Part shown: positions 47,564 to 55,739 of the stretch, piece after piece
Numbering within the stretch: position 1 is the stretch's first letter
Layout: each line of letters begins with the position of its first letter
Source of the DNA: an uncultured Bacteroidales bacterium
GTDB lineage: Bacteria; Bacteroidota; Bacteroidia; Bacteroidales; UBA932
Assembly (NCBI GenBank): GCA_944326335.1
Contig: CALVDM010000004.1
Location: forward strand, 47,826-111,825
Reading direction: 5' to 3'
Length of the DNA stretch: 64,000 bases
The notes under the pieces: generated by a model
The model's input: only the letters and a program-made list of their open reading frames with translations
Told to the model about the DNA's origin: nothing
Databases searched by the model: none
Position numbers and translations under genes: made by a program

Positions 47564-48043
47564 CTATTCTTCCGAACCGGTATCGGATGAACTGTCCTGG
47601 AGGACGCCGTCCGGCAGCGAGTCGGCACGGACATACACGCGGTATTCGGAAGCGTCGTCCTCAGCCGTCCACAACATCCTGTCGGCAGTGAGCTCCGAGA
47701 TGATATACTTGTGCTCCCACCACTTTGTGTTGTCGAACTCGTAGTAGCCCCAGATGCTGCTTTCCTCCTCGTTGACCGCATAAAAGCCGGTCTCTATCAC
47801 AGGTATGGCATCCGAAGTCTCGATAGTGTTGTAGGCGGTGAACTTGCCGTCCCTCCTGTCCAGCTCTATGTATGCCCATGCTGTCCCGTCAAGAGACGCA
47901 TCACTCCACTCGGAGAGCTTCCAGAGCCCGTCCACATTGAATGCCGTGACAGCAAGGTATGCCGGTTCTTCCTCTGTCTTGCTGCATGCTGCTGCAGACA
48001 CGAGCACGGCAGCAGCCAACGCTATTCTCAAAATTTTCTTCAT
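47564..48043 (-). CDS. Small lipoprotein of unknown function
   Basis: A 159-residue lipoprotein (SAAACSKTEEEPAY, acidic after the cysteine). The body is a run of predicted beta strands with many aromatics (GLWKLSEWSD, AYIELDRRDGKFTAY, SIWGYYEFDNTKWWEHKYII, DRMLWTAED), recalling lipocalin-like domains of small Bacteroidales lipoproteins. The tail is acidic and low in complexity. It is the last gene of the SusC/SusD-LRR-protease operon, 27 bp after the DUF1573 gene. No function is assigned. Confidence 0.75.
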   Translation of the reverse strand: MKKILRIALAAAVLVSAAACSKTEEEPAYLAVTAFNVDGLWKLSEWSDASLDGTAWAYIELDRRDGKFTAYNTIETSDAIPVIETGFYAVNEEESSIWGYYEFDNTKWWEHKYIISELTADRMLWTAEDDASEYRVYVRADSLPDGVLQDSSSDTGSEE

Positions 48044-48070
48044 TTCAGTATCTATGGTTTCTTGTTTCGA

Positions 48071-48883
48071 TTATTGTCTTTGCACGGATGACGGCGTCTG
48101 CCTCTCCTGTCTGAAAATCACTCTCAGCGTCCTCTGCGAAGGCGGCACATCCATACCTGTCAGTACGACGGGCACCACATTCAGGAGCCGCATGGGAACG
48201 GCCGACGGGTCATATCTGACAACTATGTCCGCCTCGCCGCCCGGAGGGATGGTCTCCGGCTCCACACTCACCTCCAGGAAAGGAGGAAGCAGAGCCGTGT
48301 CCACACCGACCGTGAGAGGTTCGTCTCCCGCATTCATGCAGAGCACCCTTTCGACAGCCTTGCGGTCATCCTTGAGATAGATATCCTTGTATTTCAGGCA
48401 AAGGCTCCCCATCCTGAACCTGTAGTTCCAGACAGGTCTGTCGGACGGCTCCACATATCCCCTCAAGGAAAGCGAGGCAGCCGGAAGCGAGCCCGAGACA
48501 TCCGCATAGACGAATATCCTCCTGCTGAAATTGCCGGGACGTCCTTTCGGATAATAAGTGATTTTCAATGAACTACGTTCCCCCGGTTCCACCGGGACAC
48601 TGTCGAAAGACGGGACAGCGCAGCCGCAGTCAGTCGTCACCTTCACCACTGTCACCGGAGTGTCTCCGACATTGGTCCAGAAAAATTCATACTCCCGGGG
48701 GGCGGCATCCTCCTTCACGGTTCCTGCATCCATGACGGCCGTGTCGAACTTCAGGGCTCTCCCCTCCGGAGACAATCCGGGATTCGAGAGACTGTCTATC
48801 AGCCTTTCCCTGCAGTCCTGCGCATAGGTGCCGGCTGCAAGGAAAACTGAAAGGAACACCGTCATGAATCTGCACGCCCTCAT
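48071..48883 (-). CDS. DUF1573 domain protein, exported
   Basis: A 270-residue protein with a type I signal peptide (MRACRFMTVFLSVFLAAGTYA). A DUF1573 Ig-like domain is seen at about 45-145 (FDTAVMDAGTVKEDAAP, FWTNVGDTPVTVVKVTTDCGCAVP), and a second ASH/Ig-like half follows (about 155-260, PPGGEADIVVRYDP). DUF1573 proteins are frequent in Bacteroidetes, without an agreed function. The start lies 1 bp from the stop of the subtilisin-like protease gene, indicating translational coupling and a linked role, perhaps as a chaperone or interaction partner. Confidence 0.85.
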   Translation of the reverse strand: MRACRFMTVFLSVFLAAGTYAQDCRERLIDSLSNPGLSPEGRALKFDTAVMDAGTVKEDAAPREYEFFWTNVGDTPVTVVKVTTDCGCAVPSFDSVPVEPGERSSLKITYYPKGRPGNFSRRIFVYADVSGSLPAASLSLRGYVEPSDRPVWNYRFRMGSLCLKYKDIYLKDDRKAVERVLCMNAGDEPLTVGVDTALLPPFLEVSVEPETIPPGGEADIVVRYDPSAVPMRLLNVVPVVLTGMDVPPSQRTLRVIFRQERQTPSSVQRQ

Positions 48884-48884
48884 A

Positions 48885-51029
48885 CTAAAGCCAACCGGAA
48901 CCGGATTCGCTCTTGCTTACAGTGATTGTGAAAGTCTGCGGTTCACCTCCGGCCGGGGTTATGGTAGCCGTAGTGGAACCGACAGCCAGACCGAAGAACG
49001 TGAAAGGTCCTGAATGGGTGACGGTTGCACTGTGGGAACCCTCCGCACCTTCAACTCCGACCTCCGCAACGGAAGGAGAGTCTATCGTGACCGTGTAGCT
49101 GGAGGCGTCGAAATATGTCAAAGGATTCACAGTGGCGGAAGACCCGAGCTGCACATAGACATTCGGGAATTTCATCTGCACGCCGGAACCTGCAAGCTTA
49201 TTGAGGAACGCGGCGACGTTCACCACTCCGGCACCCATCTTCCCGTTATAGGAAGGAAGGTCCATCTTGCGCCCGTGTACGAGCATGGAGGCATCCGCCT
49301 GCCACTTGTAATAGAACTTCTCTCCGCTATACCCGTTCAGAGGCGTGCATGACTCATAGAGAAGCTCACGGATTTCCTCCGCAGTGAAATGCTTGTGCTG
49401 CTGTGCCGCATAGGAGATTCCGAGTGCAATCGCACCGGAGACATGCGGGCAGGCCATGGAAGTCCCTTCCATGTAACCGTAGCCGGACGAGCTCACGTGC
49501 TCTGGTACGGTGGAGAGGATACAGCCTACCGACCCTCTCACAGGGTCTCCGTCAACCAGGGAGTTGGCTCCGAGGAAATCATAGTAGTAGTCCTGGTCTC
49601 CTCCAGGAGCCGAGATGTCGGTGTATGTCCCGTAATTCGTGAATGTCGAAGGCGAGAAGTCTCCGGCTACCGCAGCCACGGCGATACAGTCGTCGTATGC
49701 GCCAGGGAAACCTGCACTCGGAGCATATTCATTGCCGGAAGCGAACACAGGCAGACCGCCCTTCACCGGCCCGTTCTCGGAACCGGCATTGTGGATGAAA
49801 TAGTCCAGCGCAGACTTCTCGAGAGGGCTTCCGGCAGCCCATTCATCCTCGTCCCTGAATCCGATGCCGTATTCATACGGGTTGGCGGTCCCGGAAGTGT
49901 AGCCGAAGCTGCACTGGAGTATGACCGCACCGTTGTCGGCCGCATATTTTATCGCACGGGCGAGAGACACGGTATTCGATGCCGAATTTCCGGAGAATAT
50001 CTGGCACGACATCAGCTTGACGCCCGTCGATGAAGAAGAGCCTCCGGCTATGGAAGATATGCCCTTGCCGTTATTGTTCTTTGCGGCTATGACACCGGAG
50101 ACGTGGGTGCCGTGCCCGGAATCCCCGACATCATCCCACGAGATGATTCCGGTCTGCTCCAGGAAGTTGTAACCGTACCTGTCGCCTGCATACCCGTTCC
50201 CGTCGTTGTCTTCAAACGAGCCGTATTCCTCGTCTTCATTTATCCAGATGTTTTCGGAAAGGTCTTCATGGACAAGGCATATACCCTCATCGAGCACTGC
50301 CACTATCACCGAAGGGTCGCCTTCCGTCTCAGCCCAGGCTTTCACCACATTTATGTCATCCCCGATGACAAATTTATCTTCTGCGGACTTGCCATCATAC
50401 GGGTAATCGGGATAATTCACGTGGTCGCCCTGGAAATCAGGATTTATTGCAAACTCCTGCATCCCGGCCACGACTCCTTTGTTGTCGAGATTCCACTGAA
50501 GGTCGAAATACGGGTCCTCGTCGCCATTCGCCCTTGTCTGAAGGCGCGCAGACGGCGAGTAAGGTATGACCTTGCCGTTGTATGACTTCTTTATGGTCAG
50601 CACGGGAGCCGCGGACTGCACTTCTCCGAGTGCAGAGAGTTTCTTCACTACCTCATTCACGTCCTCGTCCTCACTGAAGTGCACGACATACCACAGATGG
50701 AGCCCGGCTTCCCTGGACTGTGCCTCGGTAGCCTTCACTTCAGGAAAGACCCTCTCGAGCCTGTATCCGTCCACAATCTCGAGTATCTCGTCCACAGTCG
50801 TGACACCGGAACGTGTGGCCGGAGTCCGTGAGAGACCGGCCTTGTCAAGCAGGTCGCTCAGCGACGGGTCGAATTTTATGACCACCTCGCCCGGCAGATA
50901 AGGATTCTCGACATTCCCTGCAGGGACATCCGGCATGGTCCCGGAAATCGGCTCCTTGACGCACGAGGCTGCAAGCGTCATTGCTGCAGAAACTAAAAGT
51001 ATGTTAAAAATTCTCATTTTCATCTTCAT
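48885..51029 (-). CDS. Subtilisin-like (S8) serine protease lipoprotein
   Basis: A 714-residue surface or periplasmic protease. After the lipid cysteine (TLAASCVKEP), residues about 40-165 form a fervidolysin/inhibitor-like prodomain (YLPGEVVIKFDPSL ... VQSAAPVLTI). The S8 domain spans about 175-610 with the triad D247 (AVLDEGI), H306 (GHGTHVSG) and S524 (GTSMACPHVSG), and the oxyanion asparagine in FASGNE. A beta domain (about 620-710, VQLGSSATVNPLTYF) ends the protein. Three closely spaced ATGs (codons 1, 3, 5) are possible starts. It is the only catalytic gene of a SusCD operon, implying peptide or protein as the nutrient. Confidence 0.92.
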   Translation of the reverse strand: MKMKMRIFNILLVSAAMTLAASCVKEPISGTMPDVPAGNVENPYLPGEVVIKFDPSLSDLLDKAGLSRTPATRSGVTTVDEILEIVDGYRLERVFPEVKATEAQSREAGLHLWYVVHFSEDEDVNEVVKKLSALGEVQSAAPVLTIKKSYNGKVIPYSPSARLQTRANGDEDPYFDLQWNLDNKGVVAGMQEFAINPDFQGDHVNYPDYPYDGKSAEDKFVIGDDINVVKAWAETEGDPSVIVAVLDEGICLVHEDLSENIWINEDEEYGSFEDNDGNGYAGDRYGYNFLEQTGIISWDDVGDSGHGTHVSGVIAAKNNNGKGISSIAGGSSSSTGVKLMSCQIFSGNSASNTVSLARAIKYAADNGAVILQCSFGYTSGTANPYEYGIGFRDEDEWAAGSPLEKSALDYFIHNAGSENGPVKGGLPVFASGNEYAPSAGFPGAYDDCIAVAAVAGDFSPSTFTNYGTYTDISAPGGDQDYYYDFLGANSLVDGDPVRGSVGCILSTVPEHVSSSGYGYMEGTSMACPHVSGAIALGISYAAQQHKHFTAEEIRELLYESCTPLNGYSGEKFYYKWQADASMLVHGRKMDLPSYNGKMGAGVVNVAAFLNKLAGSGVQMKFPNVYVQLGSSATVNPLTYFDASSYTVTIDSPSVAEVGVEGAEGSHSATVTHSGPFTFFGLAVGSTTATITPAGGEPQTFTITVSKSESGSGWL

Positions 51030-51048
51030 CGTCTTAATCTTCTATTGT

Positions 51049-52869
51049 TCATTCTGCCGGCGGAGTATATGTCGGGCTGTATATCTTGTTGCTGTACACG
51101 ACATAGTAGTCCGGCCATTCTCCGTACTCGTCTATATCGACAGGTATGCCGGTGAATGTCGCGGCATTGCCGTTGAAATCCGTCCCTTCCTGGTTGAATA
51201 TGAGGACATACGGGTCCCATCTGTCCAGTTTCGGATGATAGAAAAGCCACTTGTGGTTGTCAGGGCTCAGCTCGCCGGAGAAACGGTTGAGATTTATCGA
51301 GAAACTTTCCAGATTAGGGAAGACCTTCGGCACTTCGTTATCGGTGAAGAAAGTCTGCCCGTAGACGCCGGTCGAGTCTGCGATTTGAGGCTCTGTCGCA
51401 TCCCAGTAGGTGGCCACTCCTTCCTTCTGGCTCATGTAGGCCGCAATCTGCGTATCTGTCGGGAGATTGCCCTGGAGGAAGTTGAGCGTAAGTGCCAGAG
51501 TGTCGAGTTTGTCCCACAGGAGGAACCTTGCAGGGAAACCCGAGCCGGCAATCTCGGACTCGAGATTCTCACGGAAGAGTCCGCCGTATTCGTCTGCAAA
51601 CGTTTCCGGGTCCTTGACAGGCACGTTGTTCAGGTCGTATGTCGTCAGCCTCTGGTTGTTCGTCATACGGAACACCCTGAGTTTCGGGAAATTCTCCTTG
51701 TTGATACCTTCAGGAATCTTGGAGAAGTGGTTGCTTGACAAATCCAGGAATTCCAGTTCAGGGAAGCTCGTATAGAATTTATCGGATAAGGAGCCGTCGT
51801 CGAGGCCATACGCCGACAAGGTGAGTCTCTTGAGCTGGTGAAGCTCTGTTATGGCATCTCCGAGTATTATATCTTCCCGGAGGTGGTTGTTCTCGTTGGA
51901 GTAGAACACGAGCTCCTCGGCAGCGTTGAGCCAGCTCACCTGATACGGGATTCCGTCGTCTGTGTTGAACATGAAGAACCTTGCATAGCGGACACGGCCC
52001 CTGTTCTCGCCGGTCTCCCAGAGAATCACATTGCTCCAACGCTCCATCCTCTCGGAGGTGTCCCATGCGGACCATATACCGAGAGACCTTGCGATAGCTA
52101 CAAGAGCCGTTGAATCGGCCGCCCTCAGGTCAGTCGGCTTCGGCGCGGCGGAAGACTGGGTGATGAGAAGGGTATCCATCCTGCTCACCTGGTCCTGAGT
52201 GACGGTAATCTCGTCTCCGTTGTCATTGACAGGGACGAACACGAGTTTCCCTGTCCTGTCCGACGGGTTCTGGTTTATATCCCAGTTGAACCTGAGCGTC
52301 ACGTTGCGCGGCCTCGCACCCTTGGTGAGCTCGAGCTCCGGGTTCTCCTCATCGGCAGTAACCCAGACATCGTCGGAAGGAGTGTTGTCCGCATTCAGAA
52401 GGTTCACCTTGAACTTCACGTTGGAAGTGACCTTTACATCGAAATGACGTTCCTCGAGGGTTATATAGTCCGGGATAGACACTTCGTCATCGTCGAGAGT
52501 CACGGAATAGCCGTAATTCTTCTGCACCACGGAAATCGTGCGATTGTCCAGGTCAGGGTTCTGGATAGTTATGACTGCGTCCCTTGACGGCTTTTCACTC
52601 AACAGCACAAGGGCGGAGTCCACTATCACCTGGCAGACCTGGGTGCCGTTCCCGTTGGCCGGAGACACCGTGACCCACGGCTCGCTTGTCCTGGCAATCC
52701 ATGAGCCTGGGGAAGATACCTTTATGCTGACCGTTCCGCCTTCCGCCCCCATCTCTATCTTGTCGCCGTCGAGCACGAACTCGACCTCCTCCTTCGGGGT
52801 GCAGGAAAATGCCATGCATGCAGAGATAGCTGCAAATGCGATATTGAAGATATTTCCGTATATTTTCAT
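51049..52869 (-). CDS. BACON and leucine-rich-repeat lipoprotein
   Basis: A 606-residue lipoprotein (MAFSCTPKEEVEF, acidic after the cysteine). A BACON domain (about 30-115) and a second BACON-like stretch (about 120-240) precede a leucine-rich-repeat region (about 250-560). The repeats are irregular: LKRLTLSAYGLDDGSL, LEFLDLSSNHFSKIPEGI, LRVFRMTNNQRLTT, LESFSINLNRFSGEL. No enzyme motif was seen. It follows the larger LRR gene by 13 bp. It is probably a surface binding protein for the substrate cut by the adjacent protease. Confidence 0.82.
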   Translation of the reverse strand: MKIYGNIFNIAFAAISACMAFSCTPKEEVEFVLDGDKIEMGAEGGTVSIKVSSPGSWIARTSEPWVTVSPANGNGTQVCQVIVDSALVLLSEKPSRDAVITIQNPDLDNRTISVVQKNYGYSVTLDDDEVSIPDYITLEERHFDVKVTSNVKFKVNLLNADNTPSDDVWVTADEENPELELTKGARPRNVTLRFNWDINQNPSDRTGKLVFVPVNDNGDEITVTQDQVSRMDTLLITQSSAAPKPTDLRAADSTALVAIARSLGIWSAWDTSERMERWSNVILWETGENRGRVRYARFFMFNTDDGIPYQVSWLNAAEELVFYSNENNHLREDIILGDAITELHQLKRLTLSAYGLDDGSLSDKFYTSFPELEFLDLSSNHFSKIPEGINKENFPKLRVFRMTNNQRLTTYDLNNVPVKDPETFADEYGGLFRENLESEIAGSGFPARFLLWDKLDTLALTLNFLQGNLPTDTQIAAYMSQKEGVATYWDATEPQIADSTGVYGQTFFTDNEVPKVFPNLESFSINLNRFSGELSPDNHKWLFYHPKLDRWDPYVLIFNQEGTDFNGNAATFTGIPVDIDEYGEWPDYYVVYSNKIYSPTYTPPAE

Positions 52870-52882
52870 AAATCAAATCATT

Positions 52883-55645
52883 TTAATATTTCATGGCATC
52901 ACAACCTTTGATATCCTGGCTCTGGTCATAGAAAAGGTTGTAGGCTCCTGCCTGCCAGTATGCACAGATGTCCGAAGCATCGAACGAGATGTTAGGGTTG
53001 TCGCTGATGTCGAGGTAGAATATCATCTGGGAAATAGTGTCCGATATCACCCTCAAGTCATTTGAGCCGAGATACAGGCCCCTCAGGCCGGTATGCTGGT
53101 ATATGCCGGTAGGCCACTCGCGGAGGCATCTCTCCATTGACGCCCTCTGACCCCTGAGTGCATAGACCGTGAGGCTCCAGGAGTTCAGCGGCTCCCACGG
53201 GAACTCGGCGAACGAGTTGTAAGACAGGTCCACACCGTACAGATACGGGAGATGTTCGGCATTGAAGTCCTCCGGAAGCTCTGTCAGGTTGTTGTACTGC
53301 AGGTCGAGCGACGTGAGATTGCTCGTGAACTCCCCGTCAAGGCAGCCCTTCGGAAACTCGGTCATTCCGCACTGCTGCATCAGGATGTACTCCACATACG
53401 AGTCGCTCTCCCCGAGCTCCTTCGGGAAGGACTTGATAGGGTTCCCGGACAGGGTCAGGGTTTTGGTCCTGATACCGTTGAAGGTGCCTGACTCGGGAGC
53501 GAGAGATTTTATGTCGTTGCTGGAGACATCAATCGACGACATGACATAAGCATCCTTGTCGGAAGTGAAAAAGTTAGGGAAGTATTTCAGCTTGTTGTTG
53601 CTTATGGTGAAGGTTGTAAGGTCGTCGAGCGAACAGAAGTTGTCCGGCACGGACTTGATGGCATTGTTGTCGAAGTGAAGTTCTTCCGGTGTGAAGGTGG
53701 CAATGTTCCCGAAGGCCGGAAGGTCTCCGGAAATGCTGTTGGAGCTGACATCGAGCATGCCCAGACGCCCCATCTCGCCCACTTCCGCAGGAAGGGTCTC
53801 GAGATTGTTCTGGAGGAAATACAATATCTGTATCATGTCCTCCGACGCCCCGGTCGCAAGCCGTTTCAAGGCATCTTCCGCTCCGGTAGCCGTGAATCCG
53901 TTGTTGGAGATATTGGCCTGTACGATGCCGCCCATTCTCTCGATGCCTGCCGGAAGCTCCGTAAGCTCAGGACAGTTGTATATCACGAGTTCCGAGACGA
54001 GGGAAAGCTGTGCGAATGCTTCCGCCGACGGGAAACCTTCCTTCGTGATAGGAGAATTTGCGATTGTCAGACTCTCCAGACGGGTCAGGTATCTTATGTT
54101 CTCATGTATGCCCGTCAGGTTGTTCGTGAGCTTTCCATGGTTCATGTCGTACGGCCTTATCTGGAAATCCGCAGGCTCCAGTTCCTCGGCGGCCATTGCC
54201 GCTATCTCGTCCGTAGTCATGTTGTCGTAGAAAGCCGCGGCATTGGATGTCCTTCCGTTGAGTCTGAGTGCAAGCGCACATGCCGGGGACATCTGCACGC
54301 CGGGATGAAGCTGGTCAGAGAACCTTCTGTACTTTTCTTCCATCCACTCAGCCTTTTCTTCCGCGGTGCCGTCCACAGGATACCGGGACATCTGAGGAAG
54401 GTCATACTGAGGAAGATATGCATTGGTCTCGTTATGGTTGCCGAAAGACAGCTGCACGAGCTGGTCGAACTGTCCTATCGCGGCAGGGACGTTCCCGCTT
54501 ATGCCGAAGCCGCTCAAGTCGATGCTGGCCACACGCCCGTTAGGGTGTATCTCGACACCCGGCTGGTCGCACCAGAGGTCCACGTCCTTGTTGAAGTTCC
54601 AGTTCGAGCCTCTCGGCCAAGTCTGGCCTTCGTATGACCAGTGCTCCCCGTCGAGAGCCTTCCAGAGGAGGTAAAGGGCATAGCCGTCCTGAAGATATTC
54701 GTCAGCCTCCACCAATGTCACAGGGACGTCGGTTTCGGTGAGTTCATTGTCAGTGACGGTGATTTCCTCCTGGGTCTCGTAATCGGAACTGTAGTTCTGG
54801 GTCTCGAGCAGCAGGTCGGACTCGTCATAGAGGCTGTAACTGTAGATTGTGTACCTGCCGGCGTTGACATACAGGACAGTGTCGGCAACACTGGATGAAG
54901 ACTGTGTGCCGGACACACCTTCTTTCCCGTCATAGTGCTCATCGCCTTTGAAATGCTCCGAGAACTCCACCGGGAGCCCCTTGAACTCAGGTTTGTCCGC
55001 TATGTTATCAAGATTTACGAGGGTGATGTCCATGGACTCGATTTCATCGAATGTGTATTCGCGCCTGTCCTGCGAAACCCTCTGCATGGACGAAGTCCTC
55101 AGAGCCGGATTGTCGAGCTGAGGATTGTCAGGGTCCTGGAGCAGGCCTGAAAGGTCCTTCACGAGATTGAACTTTATCATGCCCCTCGGGACGACATTGG
55201 CCGTGAGGTCGAAAACCTCGAGGCCGCCCGGCACTATCGTGAACGTCGAGCCCACTGCCTTGCGGTACAGGTCACTGTCGAGATTGTCATACAAAGTGTA
55301 GTTCACCAGCTGATAATCACCTTTGAGAAGCTTGAGTTTCGCGCTCCTGAGGCCGAACTCCGCCGACTGGCCGTCATGCGCACTCAAGGTAAGAGTCTGG
55401 ATGATGGTCTGGTTGTCGCTGTTCATCAGGGTGACGGAAATTTTGCTTGCCTGGGAAAGCTCCTCAATCTGGTCAACGACAGCCTTCGTGCTCTTCCCGT
55501 AGGAAGCCTCCTTGTAAAGTTTGAACTGTATGTAGCCATACTCCGTGTCCCTGTTGTCAGGCAGCTCCTCACGGACGCAACCTGTCACAAGAAACAACGG
55601 CAGAACTGCTGCTGCACACAGGGCAAATAAAATGAATCGCTTCAT
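52883..55645 (-). CDS. DUF4458-like and leucine-rich-repeat lipoprotein
   Basis: A 920-residue lipoprotein starting at ATG 55645 (MKRFILFALCAAA; cysteine in LVTGCVREELPD). Residues about 35-300 form beta-rich modules resembling DUF4458. Residues about 320-390 resemble an LRR N-terminal cap (LYLLWKALDGEHW ... NWNFNKDVDLWCDQ ... GRVASIDLSGFGISG), and LRRs run to the C-terminus (LGMLDVSSNSISGDLPAF, LTTFTISNNKLKYFPNFF, LTSLDLQYNNLTELPEDF). The cap and the G-N-V-P style repeats recall plant-type LRRs. It is probably a large surface recognition protein. A 94-bp gap with a hairpin separates it from the upstream gene. Confidence 0.82.
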   Translation of the reverse strand: MKRFILFALCAAAVLPLFLVTGCVREELPDNRDTEYGYIQFKLYKEASYGKSTKAVVDQIEELSQASKISVTLMNSDNQTIIQTLTLSAHDGQSAEFGLRSAKLKLLKGDYQLVNYTLYDNLDSDLYRKAVGSTFTIVPGGLEVFDLTANVVPRGMIKFNLVKDLSGLLQDPDNPQLDNPALRTSSMQRVSQDRREYTFDEIESMDITLVNLDNIADKPEFKGLPVEFSEHFKGDEHYDGKEGVSGTQSSSSVADTVLYVNAGRYTIYSYSLYDESDLLLETQNYSSDYETQEEITVTDNELTETDVPVTLVEADEYLQDGYALYLLWKALDGEHWSYEGQTWPRGSNWNFNKDVDLWCDQPGVEIHPNGRVASIDLSGFGISGNVPAAIGQFDQLVQLSFGNHNETNAYLPQYDLPQMSRYPVDGTAEEKAEWMEEKYRRFSDQLHPGVQMSPACALALRLNGRTSNAAAFYDNMTTDEIAAMAAEELEPADFQIRPYDMNHGKLTNNLTGIHENIRYLTRLESLTIANSPITKEGFPSAEAFAQLSLVSELVIYNCPELTELPAGIERMGGIVQANISNNGFTATGAEDALKRLATGASEDMIQILYFLQNNLETLPAEVGEMGRLGMLDVSSNSISGDLPAFGNIATFTPEELHFDNNAIKSVPDNFCSLDDLTTFTISNNKLKYFPNFFTSDKDAYVMSSIDVSSNDIKSLAPESGTFNGIRTKTLTLSGNPIKSFPKELGESDSYVEYILMQQCGMTEFPKGCLDGEFTSNLTSLDLQYNNLTELPEDFNAEHLPYLYGVDLSYNSFAEFPWEPLNSWSLTVYALRGQRASMERCLREWPTGIYQHTGLRGLYLGSNDLRVISDTISQMIFYLDISDNPNISFDASDICAYWQAGAYNLFYDQSQDIKGCDAMKY

Positions 55646-55697
55646 ATTAAAATAAATTCTCAATCAATTACAGTGTACAATCGGAAAAGTTAATCAA

Positions 55698-55729
55698 GGT
55701 GTGCCGCAACCCTGCGGCTCCGGCACACC
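55698..55729. terminator. Intra-operon hairpin between two lipoprotein genes
   Basis: GGTGTGCCG (55698-55706) and CGGCACACC (55721-55729) form a perfect 9-bp stem; inside it GCCGCA/TGCGGC offers an alternative stem. Read on the minus strand it is followed by TTGATTAACTTTTCC. It may act as a partial terminator or a 3'-end stabiliser lowering expression of the LRR and protease genes relative to SusCD. Confidence 0.55.
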
Positions 55730-55739
55730 GGAAAGTCCG

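Noticed and set aside
49000-55645. LRR and BACON lipoproteins as host-cell adhesins
   Set aside because: Not excluded, but their place in an operon with SusC/SusD and a protease makes nutrient binding the simpler reading; no adhesin motif was seen.
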